From: Myxococcus guangdongensis
Lineage (GTDB): Bacteria > Myxococcota > Myxococcia > Myxococcales > Myxococcaceae
NCBI RefSeq assembly: GCF_024198255.1
Contig: NZ_JAJVKW010000011.1
Coordinates: 248,001 to 312,000 of the forward strand
Direction of reading: 5' to 3'
Length of the DNA stretch: 64,000 bases
This document shows, piece after piece, positions 33,446 through 43,482 of the stretch (positions within the stretch are counted from its first letter, which is position 1; every line of letters begins with the position of its first letter). The notes under the pieces are model-generated. The model searched no databases. It had not been told where the DNA came from and saw nothing but the letters and a program-made list of their open reading frames with translations. The position numbers were made by a program, and so were the translations under genes.

Positions 33446-34964
33446 ACCGCGACTGGCCACCGTCCTCAACGTCAACGACGACGACGCCAACCGATACCTG
33501 GTCAACCGCATCCTCGAGATGGCGGGCTACCACGTCATCGAAGCGGCCACCGGCATGGCCGCGCTGCTCCTGGCCGAGCAGCACCGCCCGGACGTCGTCG
33601 TCCTCGACGTGAAGCTGCCGGACATCAGCGGCTACGAGGTCTGCGCGCGCCTGCGCGCCAATCCGGACACCGCCGCCATCGCGGTGATGCACACGTCCGC
33701 CACCTTCGTCACGTCCGACAAGAAGGCGCGCGGCCTGGACGCCGGCGCGGACGCGTACCTCACCCAGCCCTTCGAGTCCTCGGAGCTCATCGCCACGGTG
33801 CGCTCGCTCCTGCGGCTGCGGCACGCGGAGCAGGCGGCGCGCCGGCGCGCGGACGAGCTGGCGGAGATGGACCGGCGCAAGGACGAGTTCCTGGCCATGC
33901 TCGCGCACGAGCTGCGCAACCCGCTCGCCGCCATCATGACCTCCATCGGCATCCTCGAGCGCAAGCCGACGGATGACACGAAGGAAGCCCGGATGCGCGG
34001 CATCATCCACCGCCAGACGAACCACCTGGCGCGGCTGGTGGACGACCTGTTGGACGTCAGCCGCATCACCCGCGGCAAGGTGGAGCTGCGCTCGGGCCGC
34101 CTGGACTTGCGCGCGGTGCTGCTCCAGGTGGTGCAGATCATCCGCCCCATCACCGAGGCGCGCGGCCTGGGGTTGGAGGTGTCGCTGCCCGAGGGGCCGC
34201 TGGTGCTCAGCGGCGACGCCACGCGGCTGGAGCAGGTGTTCACCAACCTGCTCGACAACGCGGCCAAGTACACCGACAGCGGGCACATCTCCCTGCGCGT
34301 GGAGCGGGAGGGCGTGGACGGCACGGCGCAGGCGGTGGTGCGGGTGCGCGACACGGGCATCGGCATTCCTCCCGACGTGCTGCCGCGCATCTTCGACTTG
34401 TTCGCGCAGGCGGACACCTCGCTGGAGCGCACGCGCGGGGGCCTGGGCATCGGCCTCACCCTGGTGCGCCAGCTGGTGCACCTGCACGGCGGACAGGTGC
34501 AGGCGGTGAGCTCCGGCACCGGCAGGGGCTCCGAGTTCGTGGTGCGGCTGCCGCTCCTGCACGCGAACGAGGTGTCGCTGGTGCCGCCCATCAACACGGT
34601 GTCGCGCTCGGGCCGGCGCATCCTCCTGGTGGAGGACAACCCGGACGCGCGTCAGGCCATGCGCGAGCTGTTGGAGCTGTGGGGCCACGACGTCGAGGTG
34701 GCGCCGGACGGCCTGCAGGGCGTGGAGCTGGCGGTGAGGAAGCCGCCGGAGCTGGCGCTGGTGGACATCGGCCTGCCAGGGCTGGACGGCTACCGGGTGG
34801 CGAAAGAGCTGCGCATGCGCATCGGCCGCGACATCCGCCTGGTGGCGATTACCGGCTACGGCGGGCCGGAGGGCCATGACCGCGCGCTCGCGGCGGGGTT
34901 CGACCTGCACATCGTCAAGCCGGTGAAGCCCGACGAGTTGGATCGCCTGCTGTCCAATCTGTGA
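33438..34964 (+). CDS. Histidine kinase flanked by two receiver domains (REC-HisKA-HATPase-REC)
   Basis: 508 residues from a GTG at 33438 inside the end of the previous gene. Receiver at 5-122 (NVNDDDANRYL, Asp in VVVLDVKLPD), HisKA with His157 in MLAHELRNPLAA, HATPase with NLLDNAAKYT, DTGIGIP and GLGIGLTLV, and a second receiver at about 395-508 (ILLVEDNPDARQAM, Asp in ALVDIGLPG, Lys in HIVKPVKPDE). Kinases with an N-terminal receiver commonly take phosphate from an upstream hybrid kinase. Here that would be the coupled preceding gene, giving a chain of up to four receivers under a B12 sensor. Last gene of the operon. Confidence 0.93.
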   Translation: MVEPRLATVLNVNDDDANRYLVNRILEMAGYHVIEAATGMAALLLAEQHRPDVVVLDVKLPDISGYEVCARLRANPDTAAIAVMHTSATFVTSDKKARGLDAGADAYLTQPFESSELIATVRSLLRLRHAEQAARRRADELAEMDRRKDEFLAMLAHELRNPLAAIMTSIGILERKPTDDTKEARMRGIIHRQTNHLARLVDDLLDVSRITRGKVELRSGRLDLRAVLLQVVQIIRPITEARGLGLEVSLPEGPLVLSGDATRLEQVFTNLLDNAAKYTDSGHISLRVEREGVDGTAQAVVRVRDTGIGIPPDVLPRIFDLFAQADTSLERTRGGLGIGLTLVRQLVHLHGGQVQAVSSGTGRGSEFVVRLPLLHANEVSLVPPINTVSRSGRRILLVEDNPDARQAMRELLELWGHDVEVAPDGLQGVELAVRKPPELALVDIGLPGLDGYRVAKELRMRIGRDIRLVAITGYGGPEGHDRALAAGFDLHIVKPVKPDELDRLLSNL

Positions 34965-34983
34965 GGGATGCGGGGGTGGGCGC

Positions 34984-35031
34984 GGGCCGGCGCCCTTCAC
35001 TTCTTCGGGCGGGGCGCTTCAGCGCCGGCCC
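34984..35031. terminator. Possible bidirectional terminator
   Basis: GGGCCGGCGC (34984-34993) and GCGCCGGCCC (35022-35031) form a perfect 10-base stem with a 28-base intervening stretch, between the kinase operon and the convergent XRE gene. The right arm overlaps the last codons of the XRE gene. No T-tract, so the call is weak. Confidence 0.35.
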
Positions 35032-35384
35032 AGGGCGTTGGCCACCAGCCCCAGCAGCTTCACGTGGGGGGCCTCCAGCTGACGCACGGTGCGAAGCAGG
35101 CGGCGCACCTCGGGCCGCTCGGGTGGGGACGACGACGACTCGCTGACGCGCGTGGGCGGGGCGCCCTGCGAGGCGAGCCCCAACAGCTCGTCCGCGGAGA
35201 CATGCAGCTCGTGACACAGCTTCAGCAGCGTCTGCACGCTGGGAAGCATGCCGCCGCGCTCCAGCCGCCCATACACCTCCGTGGCCACGTCGATGCGCTC
35301 GGCCACGTCAGCCTGGGTGAGCTCCAGCCGGGACCGCGCGGCTCTTGCTCCCGCTCCGATGGTGGTTGCCAGTTTCTTGTCCAT
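35019..35384 (-). CDS. XRE-family transcriptional regulator
   Basis: 121 residues. An N-terminal Cro/C1-type helix-turn-helix at about 10-66 (ARSRLELTQADVAERI, EVYGRLERGGMLPSVQTLLK, ADELLGL) is followed by a Ser/Pro-rich linker and a short helical tail (RRLLRTVRQLEAPHVKLLGL) that may dimerise. Acts as a DNA-binding regulator; target unknown. It has a reasonable promoter about 40-70 bases upstream and a palindrome further up that could be its own operator. Convergent with the B12-photoreceptor operon. Confidence 0.9.
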   Translation of the reverse strand: MDKKLATTIGAGARAARSRLELTQADVAERIDVATEVYGRLERGGMLPSVQTLLKLCHELHVSADELLGLASQGAPPTRVSESSSSPPERPEVRRLLRTVRQLEAPHVKLLGLVANALGRR

Positions 35385-35883
35385 GCCTTACCGACCCGAA
35401 ACGTTTGGCCGCTGGCATAGGACGTATAGAGGCAGACAGACAGAACTTGTCGGGTCAGCCTCAGGTTGTTCACCCAGCGGGTCACCGCTGTAGAGGGAGA
35501 CTTTCGGGGTTCCGAGTACCTCGATACCCGCCCCTTTCTCTCGACGGAAGAACCGACTTCCACGCTCAACCCGGCACCCTGAAGTCGGGGGAAGAGCCCC
35601 TGGAAGCGGACGACCTGATACGTCGGGCGTCGATTTTCCTACGGTGCCTGGGAGTCCTACCGCCAGGGCCACCCCGCAGGGTTGTATCCCCTGTCGGACG
35701 GCGGATGACGTCGGCGCCGGTGTGTCGGAACGTCGCGAGCGGGCAGGCGGGCCGTGACGCTCGCCCTGCCGCACACGGTGTACGCCGGAGAGGACGCGAC
35801 CTGTGACAACCGGTGGCAATCGACGGGGAGACGACCTTGGGAGTCGCGCGCGTCGAGGGCGGGAGGACTAATCTCGCGCGCCG
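35385..35883. other. Divergent promoter region of the XRE and chemoreceptor genes
   Basis: No gene seen. Besides the XRE promoter (listed), a 6-base palindrome CAGCGG-GTCA-CCGCTG lies at 35475-35490 and may be an operator. The part before the chemoreceptor start (35700-35883) shows no clear promoter hexamers. Confidence 0.45.
35423..35452 (-). promoter_or_regulatory. Candidate sigma-70 promoter of the XRE gene
   Basis: On the minus strand CGACAA (35447-35452) is followed after 18 bases by TATACG (35423-35428), about 38 bases before the XRE start codon. Both hexamers fit a housekeeping promoter moderately well, in a stretch that is AT-richer than its surroundings. Confidence 0.4.
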
Positions 35884-37524
35884 ATGTCGCTCGGACGGCG
35901 CAACCTGCTGGTGAAGCTCTGTGTGGCGATGGGCGTGGTCGCCCTGCCGTTGCTCGTCGCCATCCTGGGCTACGTGTTGCCGCAGCTGCGCGCGCAGCTG
36001 CACGCGGACCGGGTGCGCGGGCTGCGGCAGGCGGTGGAGACGGCCTACGGAGTCCTCCGGGTGTACGAGGCGCGCGAGCGCACGGGCGCGCTGACGCGCG
36101 ACGAGGCGCAACAGCAGGCGTCCGCGCTGCTGTCGTCGCTGCGCTACTCGGAGGTGGAGTACTTCTGGGTCAATGACCTGGACACGCGGCTGGTCATGCA
36201 CCCGCACCTGCCAAAGATGGTGGGGCAGGACATGAAGGGCTACCGCGACGTGCGCGGGCGGCCGGTGTTCTCGGACATCGTCACGCTGGTGCGGGCGCGA
36301 GGCGAGGGCGCGCTGGGCTACGAGGCGACGCGGCCGGGCTCGCCGGACCCCATCCCGAAGGAGAGCTACGTGAAGCTCTTCGAGCCGTGGGGTTGGGTGC
36401 TGGGCACGGGCGTGTACGTGGAGGACATCGACCGGGAGGTGGCGGCGGTGCGCCGGCGCATCCTCGTTGCGGTGGGCGGCGCGCTGGTTCTGGCGGCGCT
36501 GGCGGGGGTGTATGTCTCGCGCCGCGTGGTGAAGCCCGTGCGCGCGCTCGCGCTGGCGGCGCACCAGGTGGCGCGCGGGGATTTGTCCGTGCGCGTGGAG
36601 GTGCGCACCGAGGACGAGGTGGGCCAGCTCACTGGCGCGTTCAACACCATGGTGGCGGGGCTGGGCGAGGTGGTGGGCGCGCTGACGCGGGCGGCGGGTG
36701 ACACGGCGGCGGACGCGGAGCGCATCCGTGTGTCGGCGGACGGGCTGTCCCGAACGACGCGCGAGCAGGCGGAGTCGCTCGAGCGCGCGGCCAGCTCCGT
36801 CCAGGAGATGAGCCGTCATGTCTCGCTGGGGGCGGCGGACGCGCGCGTGGCGGCGCGCTCAGCGTCGAGCCACGGACAGGTGGCGCGCGAGGGCGGCGTC
36901 GCGGTGGACCAGGCGTCGCGGAAGATGGTGGAGATCGTCGACGTGGTGGAGCGCTCGGCGCGCACCGTGGAGGAGCTGCAGGCCTCCGGCCGCGCGACGT
37001 CGCGGATGCTCCAGCTCATCCAGGCGGTGGCGGACGAGACGCGGATGCTCGCGGTGAACACCGCCATCGAGGCGGTGCGCGCGGGGCAGCACGGCAAGGG
37101 CTTCTCCGTGGTCGCCGGCGAGGTGCGCAAGCTGGCGGAGCGCACGCACGAGGCGGCGGACCAGGTGCAGGAGCTGCTGACGAAGCACGAGGCGGACACC
37201 ACCGCGGCGGTGGAGCTGATGCGCCGGGGGACATCGAAGGTGGACGAGGGCATGGGCCTGTCGTCCGCCGCGGCCCAGTCGCTCTCGCGCCTGTTGTCCG
37301 GCGTGAAGGAGCTGGGCGAGCGCGTGGAGGCCCTGGCGGAGCAGAACGCGCGCCAGTCGTCCTCGGGTGAGGCCATCGCCGAGCGCATCCAGGCGCTGTC
37401 GGAGCGCTCCGCCGAGGCCGTGTCGGGCGTGGAGCGCATCGCCCGCTCGGTGGAGGACCTGAGGGCCCGGGCAGGACGGCTCCAGGAGCTGGCCGCCCGC
37501 TTCACCCTGGGCGGGCCCCCTTAG
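35884..37524 (+). CDS. Methyl-accepting chemotaxis protein with Cache sensor domain
   Basis: 546 residues. First membrane helix about 8-30, then a periplasmic sCache_2-type domain of about 160 residues (YFWVNDLDTRLVMHPHLPKM, YVKLFEPWGWVLGTGVYVED). A second membrane helix follows (about 198-218), then HAMP and a long cytosolic coiled coil. The signalling tip reads DETRMLAVNTAIEAVRAGQH followed by GKGFSVVAGEVRKLAERT, the canonical receptor hairpin with a few changes (V for A, M for L). No cheA or cheW gene is near, so it feeds a distant chemosensory array. sCache_2 receptors often sense small carboxylates. Confidence 0.93.
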   Translation: MSLGRRNLLVKLCVAMGVVALPLLVAILGYVLPQLRAQLHADRVRGLRQAVETAYGVLRVYEARERTGALTRDEAQQQASALLSSLRYSEVEYFWVNDLDTRLVMHPHLPKMVGQDMKGYRDVRGRPVFSDIVTLVRARGEGALGYEATRPGSPDPIPKESYVKLFEPWGWVLGTGVYVEDIDREVAAVRRRILVAVGGALVLAALAGVYVSRRVVKPVRALALAAHQVARGDLSVRVEVRTEDEVGQLTGAFNTMVAGLGEVVGALTRAAGDTAADAERIRVSADGLSRTTREQAESLERAASSVQEMSRHVSLGAADARVAARSASSHGQVAREGGVAVDQASRKMVEIVDVVERSARTVEELQASGRATSRMLQLIQAVADETRMLAVNTAIEAVRAGQHGKGFSVVAGEVRKLAERTHEAADQVQELLTKHEADTTAAVELMRRGTSKVDEGMGLSSAAAQSLSRLLSGVKELGERVEALAEQNARQSSSGEAIAERIQALSERSAEAVSGVERIARSVEDLRARAGRLQELAARFTLGGPP

Positions 37525-37637
37525 TTCCCGGCGTTAATCTTTCTTCATACCCGCGCAACGCCCAGGACAGCTGTGCCGGGCAGTCTGCGACTCCAACCTG
37601 GATGGACGTCCTCCATCCACACCTGGAGGTAGGAGAC

Positions 37638-38237
37638 ATGGCGCTGGCATTGACGCGGGCCCCCGGGCGCGAGCCCGTGGTGTTCGGATACGCGCTGGAG
37701 ACGCTGCTGTCGGCGGCGGCGCCCCTGACGGAGCTCACGCAGAAGGCGCTGGAGCGGCAGGGCATCTTCGCGCTGCGGCCCCTGCACACGGCCTACCCCT
37801 GCGCGGTGTGGCCCCAGAGCATCCAGCTGTTGGCCGCCACCACCCTGCCCCACCTGGAGCGCGAGGAGGCCGAGTACGAGCTGGGCCTGCGCTTCGCACA
37901 GGCGTTCATCCAGGCGCGCCTGGGCACGGCGCTCCAGGACTTCGCGCAGGTGGTGGGCCCGGAGAAGATGTTGCTGCGGCTCGCGCGCTCGCTGCGCTCC
38001 ATCAACAACTTCCTCGACGCCTCGGTGACGCCGACGGGGGACGACGGTGGTTGGGAGCTGAGCCTGTACCCGGTGCGGGAGTTCCTCGACCACCCGCGCC
38101 GTCGGGCGGACCCGCCGCACTTCATGCGGGGCCTGCTCACGTTCGCGTTCCAGCACAGCGGCGCGCCCACGGCCCGGGTGACGCTCACCCGCCACGATGA
38201 AGCGCGGGCGGTGACGACCTTCCACGTCAGCCTGTAG
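37638..38237 (+). CDS. DUF2378 (TIGR02265) myxobacterial family protein
   Basis: 199 residues from ATG 37638; GGAGGTAGGAGAC upstream supports this start over an earlier one. Features of the family restricted to Myxococcales: an opening sheet (PVVFGYALETLL), PLHTAYPCAVWPQSIQLLAA, GLRFAQAFIQARLGTALQ, RLARSLRSINNFLDASV, and a late block FMRGLLTFAFQHSGAPTARV with a final strand. Function unknown. Soluble. This copy matches the family pattern better than the one at 2936-3544. Confidence 0.75.
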   Translation: MALALTRAPGREPVVFGYALETLLSAAAPLTELTQKALERQGIFALRPLHTAYPCAVWPQSIQLLAATTLPHLEREEAEYELGLRFAQAFIQARLGTALQDFAQVVGPEKMLLRLARSLRSINNFLDASVTPTGDDGGWELSLYPVREFLDHPRRRADPPHFMRGLLTFAFQHSGAPTARVTLTRHDEARAVTTFHVSL

Positions 38238-38257
38238 TCACCTCGGGCGGGCGAAGC

Positions 38258-38470
38258 TCACTGACACCAGTGCGGCTGACGGACGCAGTCGCGGCACAGG
38301 CCCCCCACGCACGTGCTGTTGCCCGGGCAGTAGTCATCCGGGTGACGACACGCCAGGGCCTGCTCGGTCTCGCCCAGCGTCTCCGGGACCGCCTCCTCCG
38401 CGGGGCCGCCACAGGCCGACAACGTCAGCACCGCCATCAACCCCAGCAGCCCCTTGTAGAGTCCTCGCAT
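38258..38470 (-). CDS. Small Cys-rich lipoprotein
   Basis: 70 residues. Signal peptide ending LTLSACG, then an acidic stretch and a Cys-rich end with six Cys (CRHPDDYCPGNSTCVGGLCR, then DCVRQPHWCQ). The spacing suggests a disulfide-knotted mini domain. GAGGAG lies 6 bases upstream of the ATG. Resembles the many short secreted Cys-rich lipoproteins of myxobacteria; no function known. Confidence 0.75.
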   Translation of the reverse strand: MRGLYKGLLGLMAVLTLSACGGPAEEAVPETLGETEQALACRHPDDYCPGNSTCVGGLCRDCVRQPHWCQ

Positions 38471-38566
38471 GGCACGCTCCTCGGCTCGGATGGGTACGAG
38501 CCTCCGAGATTAACCCGATTCCAGATGCCATGGGATTGCGACCCGGATTCGTCGCGATGCAGGGTG

Positions 38567-38765
38567 CTCGTTTGAGCGCGAGCAAGCGACACGGGCCCAC
38601 CTCGGCGAGCACGGCCTCATCCGCTCGCCGCGAACAGGTGCAGGGGCCACGCCGCGCTCCACTCCCGACAGGCTCGGCGCCATCCATTCGCTACGAGCCG
38701 GCGACGCGGGCCTGCTCCTGACGAGCGCAGCGCCATCCATTGACCGCGAGCAAGCGCGGGCTGAC
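38567..38765. repeat. Three diverged tandem copies around the 3' end of the tolC-like gene
   Basis: GCGCCATCCATT occurs at about 38677-38688 and 38729-38740. CGCGAGCAAGCG occurs at about 38577-38588 and 38745-38756. On the minus strand the copies encode similar peptides (LLAVNGWRCARQE in the gene, LVANGWRRACREW just past its stop). Looks like a partial, decaying duplication of the end of the gene. Confidence 0.45.
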
Positions 38766-40103
38766 CCCAGGCTCCTCCGATGAGCGCCACGCCACCAGCG
38801 TCGGCCGCGTGCCGAGCGCACGGGCCAGCTCCGCGCGAGCGGTGGCGAGCTCGTAGTTCGCCTGCACGCGCTGGGCGGCGGCGCTCGTGTAGGCCACCTG
38901 GGCGTCCCCCAGCTCGATGATGTTGCCCACGCCCGCGGCATAGCGCCCCTCGGCCAGGCGCAGGCGCTCGCGCGCATTGAGCAGGGCCTCCTCGGCGGCG
39001 GACAGGGCCTCGCGCGCGGCGGTGACAGCCAGTCGCGTCTGCTCCACCTCCAGGCGCACCTGTTGCCGGAGCGCGTCCTGCTGGGCCCGAGCATCCCGCA
39101 CCAGCGCCCGACGCTCGCGCACCTCGGCCCGGGTGCGCCCGCTGTCCCACAGGTTCCAGCTCAGGTTCAGCCCACCGCTCACGCTCACGTCCGCGTCGAC
39201 AGGACTGTCCCCCAGGTCCTGCACCCCGGCCGTGGCCCCCAGGCTGGGCCAGTACCCCCCTCGCGCCACGCCCACCTGCGTCTCCTGCGCCCGCACTTGG
39301 AGCTCACCGGCGGCCACGTCCGCGCGCACCGACAGCGCCCGCTCCACCAGGACCTCCGTGGCGGCCTCCTCGCCCTCGAGCGGCGCCACCGCGACGTCCC
39401 GCACCACGTAGTCCGTGGAGCCCTCCACGCCCATCGCCTGATTGAGCCGGGCCTTCGCGGACGCATACCCATTGCGCGCGCGGATGAGCTGCACCTGCGC
39501 GTTCGCGCGGGCCGTGCGCTGCTGGAGCAAGTCGATTTCGGGCCGCGAGCCCACCTCGACGGCGGCCTGCACCTGCTGCAACCGACGCGACTCCGTGTCG
39601 AGCGTCTCCTGCGCCACATCCAGCAGCGCGAACTGCGTGAGCGTGTCGAAGTACACGGCGCGCACGTCGAGCAGCACGTCCTCCAGCGTCTGCGCCTGCG
39701 AGGACTCCTGCGCCTGGGCGGACTGGCGCGCGGCGGTGAGCCGGCCGCTCGTGCGCCCGAAGTCATAGAGGAGCTGATTGGCGGACACGCCCGCGCTGAA
39801 GCGCTTCGACACACCCCGGCCGCCGGGCACCTCCGTCGTGAGGTTCCTGCCCACGTCGTAGCCCGCGCTGCCGCTCACCTGGGGGAACAGCCCCGCACGC
39901 GACTGGTCCGTGCGAGCCCGCGCCGCATCCGTCCCCGCCTGGGCCGAGCGCAACCGGGGCTGCCGCTCCCTCGCGGTGGACTCGGCTTCATCCAACGTGA
40001 GGACCCGCGCCTCGGCCGTCACTCCAGGCGCCTCCGTCGACGCCCGCGCCGCTCCAGCCGCCAGACCCCACCCCAACACCACCATCCACGACAGCGCGCG
40101 CAT
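38691..40103 (-). CDS. TolC-family outer-membrane efflux protein
   Basis: 470 residues from ATG 40103 (overlaps the permease stop, TGATG). Signal peptide WMVVLGWGLAAGAARAS, then the two-fold repeated TolC structure of long helices with barrel strands: DQSRAGLFPQVSGSAGYDVG and YDFGRTSGRL in repeat 1, YWPSLGATAGVQDLG and NLWDSGRTRAEV in repeat 2. It forms the trimeric channel through which the MacA/MacB-like pair pumps substrate across the outer membrane. The C-terminal ~25 residues (SPRLLAVNGWRCARQEQARV) are unlike TolC proteins and belong to a local tandem repeat. Confidence 0.92.
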   Translation of the reverse strand: MRALSWMVVLGWGLAAGAARASTEAPGVTAEARVLTLDEAESTARERQPRLRSAQAGTDAARARTDQSRAGLFPQVSGSAGYDVGRNLTTEVPGGRGVSKRFSAGVSANQLLYDFGRTSGRLTAARQSAQAQESSQAQTLEDVLLDVRAVYFDTLTQFALLDVAQETLDTESRRLQQVQAAVEVGSRPEIDLLQQRTARANAQVQLIRARNGYASAKARLNQAMGVEGSTDYVVRDVAVAPLEGEEAATEVLVERALSVRADVAAGELQVRAQETQVGVARGGYWPSLGATAGVQDLGDSPVDADVSVSGGLNLSWNLWDSGRTRAEVRERRALVRDARAQQDALRQQVRLEVEQTRLAVTAAREALSAAEEALLNARERLRLAEGRYAAGVGNIIELGDAQVAYTSAAAQRVQANYELATARAELARALGTRPTLVAWRSSEEPGVSPRLLAVNGWRCARQEQARVAGS

Positions 40104-41331
40104 CACTCGTACCTCAGGGCATCGATGGGGTCCAACCGGCTCGCCTTGCGCGCCGGATACAGCCCGAAGCCCACGCCGACGAGGGCGCTGAAGCCCAGCG
40201 CCAGCACCACGACGTCCGGCCGGACGAGCATGGGCCACTGGAACTGCGCCGCGAGCAGCTTCGCCACGCCCGCGCCCAGGGCCGCGCCCAACAGCCCGCC
40301 GAGCATCGACAACGTCAGCGCCTCGACCAGGAACTGCAACAGGATGTCACGCGGCCTCGCACCGATGGCCACGCGCACGCCAATCTCCCGCGTGCGCTCC
40401 GTGACGCTCACCAACATGATGTTCATGATGCCGATGCCGCCCACGACCAGGGACACCGCGGCGATGGCCGCGAGCAACAGGCTCAACGTGCGCGTGCTCT
40501 CCTGCTGTCCGCTCGCCAGCTCCGCCAGGTTGCGCACGTCGAAGTCATCCGCCTCGCCGTCCTCCAACCGGTGACGCTCTCGCAGGAGCTGGGTCACCTC
40601 CTGCTGCGCCTGCGTCGTCTGCGCGGAGGACGCGGCCTGCACGTAGACGACGCCGCTGATGTACGCGCCCAGGCTCTGCGCCTGCACGCTGCGCCGGAAG
40701 CTGGTGGCGGGGATGAACACGGTGTTGTCGAAGTCCTGGCCCATGCCGGACTGGCCCTTGCGCGCCGCCACCGCCACCACCGTGAAGGGCGTGGTCTTGA
40801 TGCGCACCACCTGTCCCACCGGGTCGAAGCCCGGGCCATACAGGTTGTCCACCACCGTCTGGCCCAGGATGACCACCTTGGCGCCCAGCTCCGCGTCGGA
40901 CTCGGAGAAGCGGCTGCCCAGGGCCATGGTCCAGTTGCGCACGTCGAAGAAGTCCGGCGTGGTGCCCACCACGCTCGTCGTCCAGTTCTGCTCGCCGGAG
41001 AAGACCTGCGCGCTGGAGCGCAGCTCGGGCGCCGCCGCGCGCACGCTCGGCAACTGCGTGCGCATCGCCTCCAGGTCGTCCCACGTCAGCGTGGGCTGGC
41101 TGCCGAAGCCGCCGCGCATGCCGCCCGCGCTCGATGAGCCCGGCAGCACCACGAGCATGTGGGTGCCCATCGAGTCGAACACCTTCTGCACGCTGGCGCG
41201 CGCGCCGTCGCCGATGGCCACCATGGCGATGACCGCGCCCACGCCGATGATGATGCCCAGCGCGGTGAGCACCGAGCGCGTCTTGCTGCGCAGCAGCGCG
41301 CGAATCGCCAGTCGCATCGTCTCCAGGAGGT

Positions 41332-41335
<4 letters not shown>
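40103..41335 (-). CDS. MacB-like ABC transporter permease
   Basis: 410 residues. One N-terminal membrane helix (VLTALGIIIGVGAVIAMVAI), a large periplasmic domain (about 50-280, with SQPTLTWDDLEAM and FDNTVFIPATSFRR) and three C-terminal helices with the FtsX-like signature GGIGIMNIMLVSVTERTREI. This is the MacB/YknZ layout. Unlike E. coli MacB the ATPase is a separate gene just upstream. Mechanotransmission by such permeases drives substrate from the periplasm out through TolC. Start overlaps the ATPase stop (ATGA). Confidence 0.93.
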
Positions 41336-42087
<752 letters not shown>

Positions 42088-42158
42088 GTCCACCCGACTC
42101 CTCGCTTCCCCGCCCTGAACCCGTTTCCAACCGGCCGAACGAGCGCTCCGCGCGCCCC

Positions 42159-43466
42159 TCAGAAAGGCCCGGGCCCACGCCGCATCGGCGGCCGCCCCCC
42201 AGCCGGTGGCGCCCCGCCCGCAGCCGCGCTGGTCGTCTGACCGATGACGACCACGTCTCCGGCCTTCACGTCTCCCTCGGACAGCTCCGTGTAGCTGCCA
42301 TCCGTGAGCCCGGTCTTCACACGCGCGGGCGTGGGGTGCGTCTGTCCCGCGCGCAGCAGGTACACGGTGCGACGGCCATCCTCCTCGGGCGGCGCGCCCC
42401 GGGACCCCTCGGCCGGGGGTGGTCCCTCCGTCACGGCGGGACGGAAGCGCAGCGCCGCGTTGGGCACGGCGAGTGCCTGGTCCTTCTGCGCGGTGACGAT
42501 GGTGACGTTGGCCGTCATGCCCGGCTTCAGCTTCAGGTCCGGGTTGTCGACGTCGATGATGGCGTCGTAGGTGACGACGTTCTGGACCGTCGTCGCCGCG
42601 TTGCGAATCTGCCGGATGGTGCCGTGGAAGCGCTCACCGGGCCACGCGTCCACGGTGAAGGTCGCGCGCATCCCATCCTCCAGCCGCCCCACGTCCGCCT
42701 CGGACACGCTGGTGTTCACCTGCATCTTGCGCAGGTCCTCGGCGATGGTGAACAGCGTGGGCGCCTGGAGTGACGCGGCCACCGTCTGCCCCACGTCCAC
42801 GCTGCGCGAAATCACGATGCCATCCGTGGGCGAGACGATGGTCGTGTAGCGCAGGTTGACGTCCGCCTCCGACAGCGCCGCCTGCGCCTGCGCGAGCTGC
42901 CCCTCCGCCGCCGACACCTGCGCACGGGACGACTGCGCGGTGGACTCAGCGGTGTCCAGGTCCGCCTGCGAGATGAACTGTTTGTCGCGCAGCGCCTTCG
43001 AGCGCTCCGCCTGCTTGCGCGCGTTGTCCGCCTCCACGCGGGCCTTGGTGACGTTGGCGCGAGCGGCGACCAGGTTCGCCCGCGCGCGCTCCACCGCCGC
43101 CTGGAACAGCTGCGGGTCGATGCGCGCGATGACCTGCCCCTTCTTCACGGGCGAGTTGAAGTCGACCGACAGCTCCTGGATGCGCCCTGACACCTGGCTA
43201 CCCACCTGCACCGTCACCAGCGCGGACAAGGTGCCGGTGGCCGTCACCTTCGACGTGAGCCGTCGCGGCTCGACCTTCGCCGTCTGGAACGCGGCGGCCG
43301 GGTCCTCCACCTGCCCTCGCACACGGAGGACCCCCACGCCCACGACGACCGCCAGCCCCAGCAACGTCCAGCCCCACCAGGGCAGCCGTCGCCTCGTCGT
43401 CTCCACCTCATGAGTCACGGGGGCTGGGACCAACAGCTCCCCCGCTGCTTCGCTCGAGACCTTCAT
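42159..43466 (-). CDS. MacA-like periplasmic adaptor (RND/HlyD family)
   Basis: 435 residues. One N-terminal membrane anchor (LPWWGWTLLGLAVVVGVGVL) without cleavage site. Lipoyl/barrel-sandwich halves are seen in VTVQVGSQVSGRIQELSVDF and LRYTTIVSPTDGIVISRSVD, with a long coiled-coil hairpin between them (about 110-190) and a beta-barrel and membrane-proximal domain after. The Pro/Gly/Arg-rich tail is unusual. It bridges the inner-membrane pump and the TolC channel. First gene of the adaptor-ATPase-permease-TolC operon (43466 to 38691). Confidence 0.93.
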   Translation of the reverse strand: MKVSSEAAGELLVPAPVTHEVETTRRRLPWWGWTLLGLAVVVGVGVLRVRGQVEDPAAAFQTAKVEPRRLTSKVTATGTLSALVTVQVGSQVSGRIQELSVDFNSPVKKGQVIARIDPQLFQAAVERARANLVAARANVTKARVEADNARKQAERSKALRDKQFISQADLDTAESTAQSSRAQVSAAEGQLAQAQAALSEADVNLRYTTIVSPTDGIVISRSVDVGQTVAASLQAPTLFTIAEDLRKMQVNTSVSEADVGRLEDGMRATFTVDAWPGERFHGTIRQIRNAATTVQNVVTYDAIIDVDNPDLKLKPGMTANVTIVTAQKDQALAVPNAALRFRPAVTEGPPPAEGSRGAPPEEDGRRTVYLLRAGQTHPTPARVKTGLTDGSYTELSEGDVKAGDVVVIGQTTSAAAGGAPPAGGRPPMRRGPGPF

Positions 43467-43482
43467 GTCGCAAGGTCTACGT

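Noticed and set aside
31136..33511. 791-codon minus-strand frame opposite the hybrid kinase
   Set aside because: His/Gln/Arg/Leu-rich antisense translation; the plus strand has a complete kinase.
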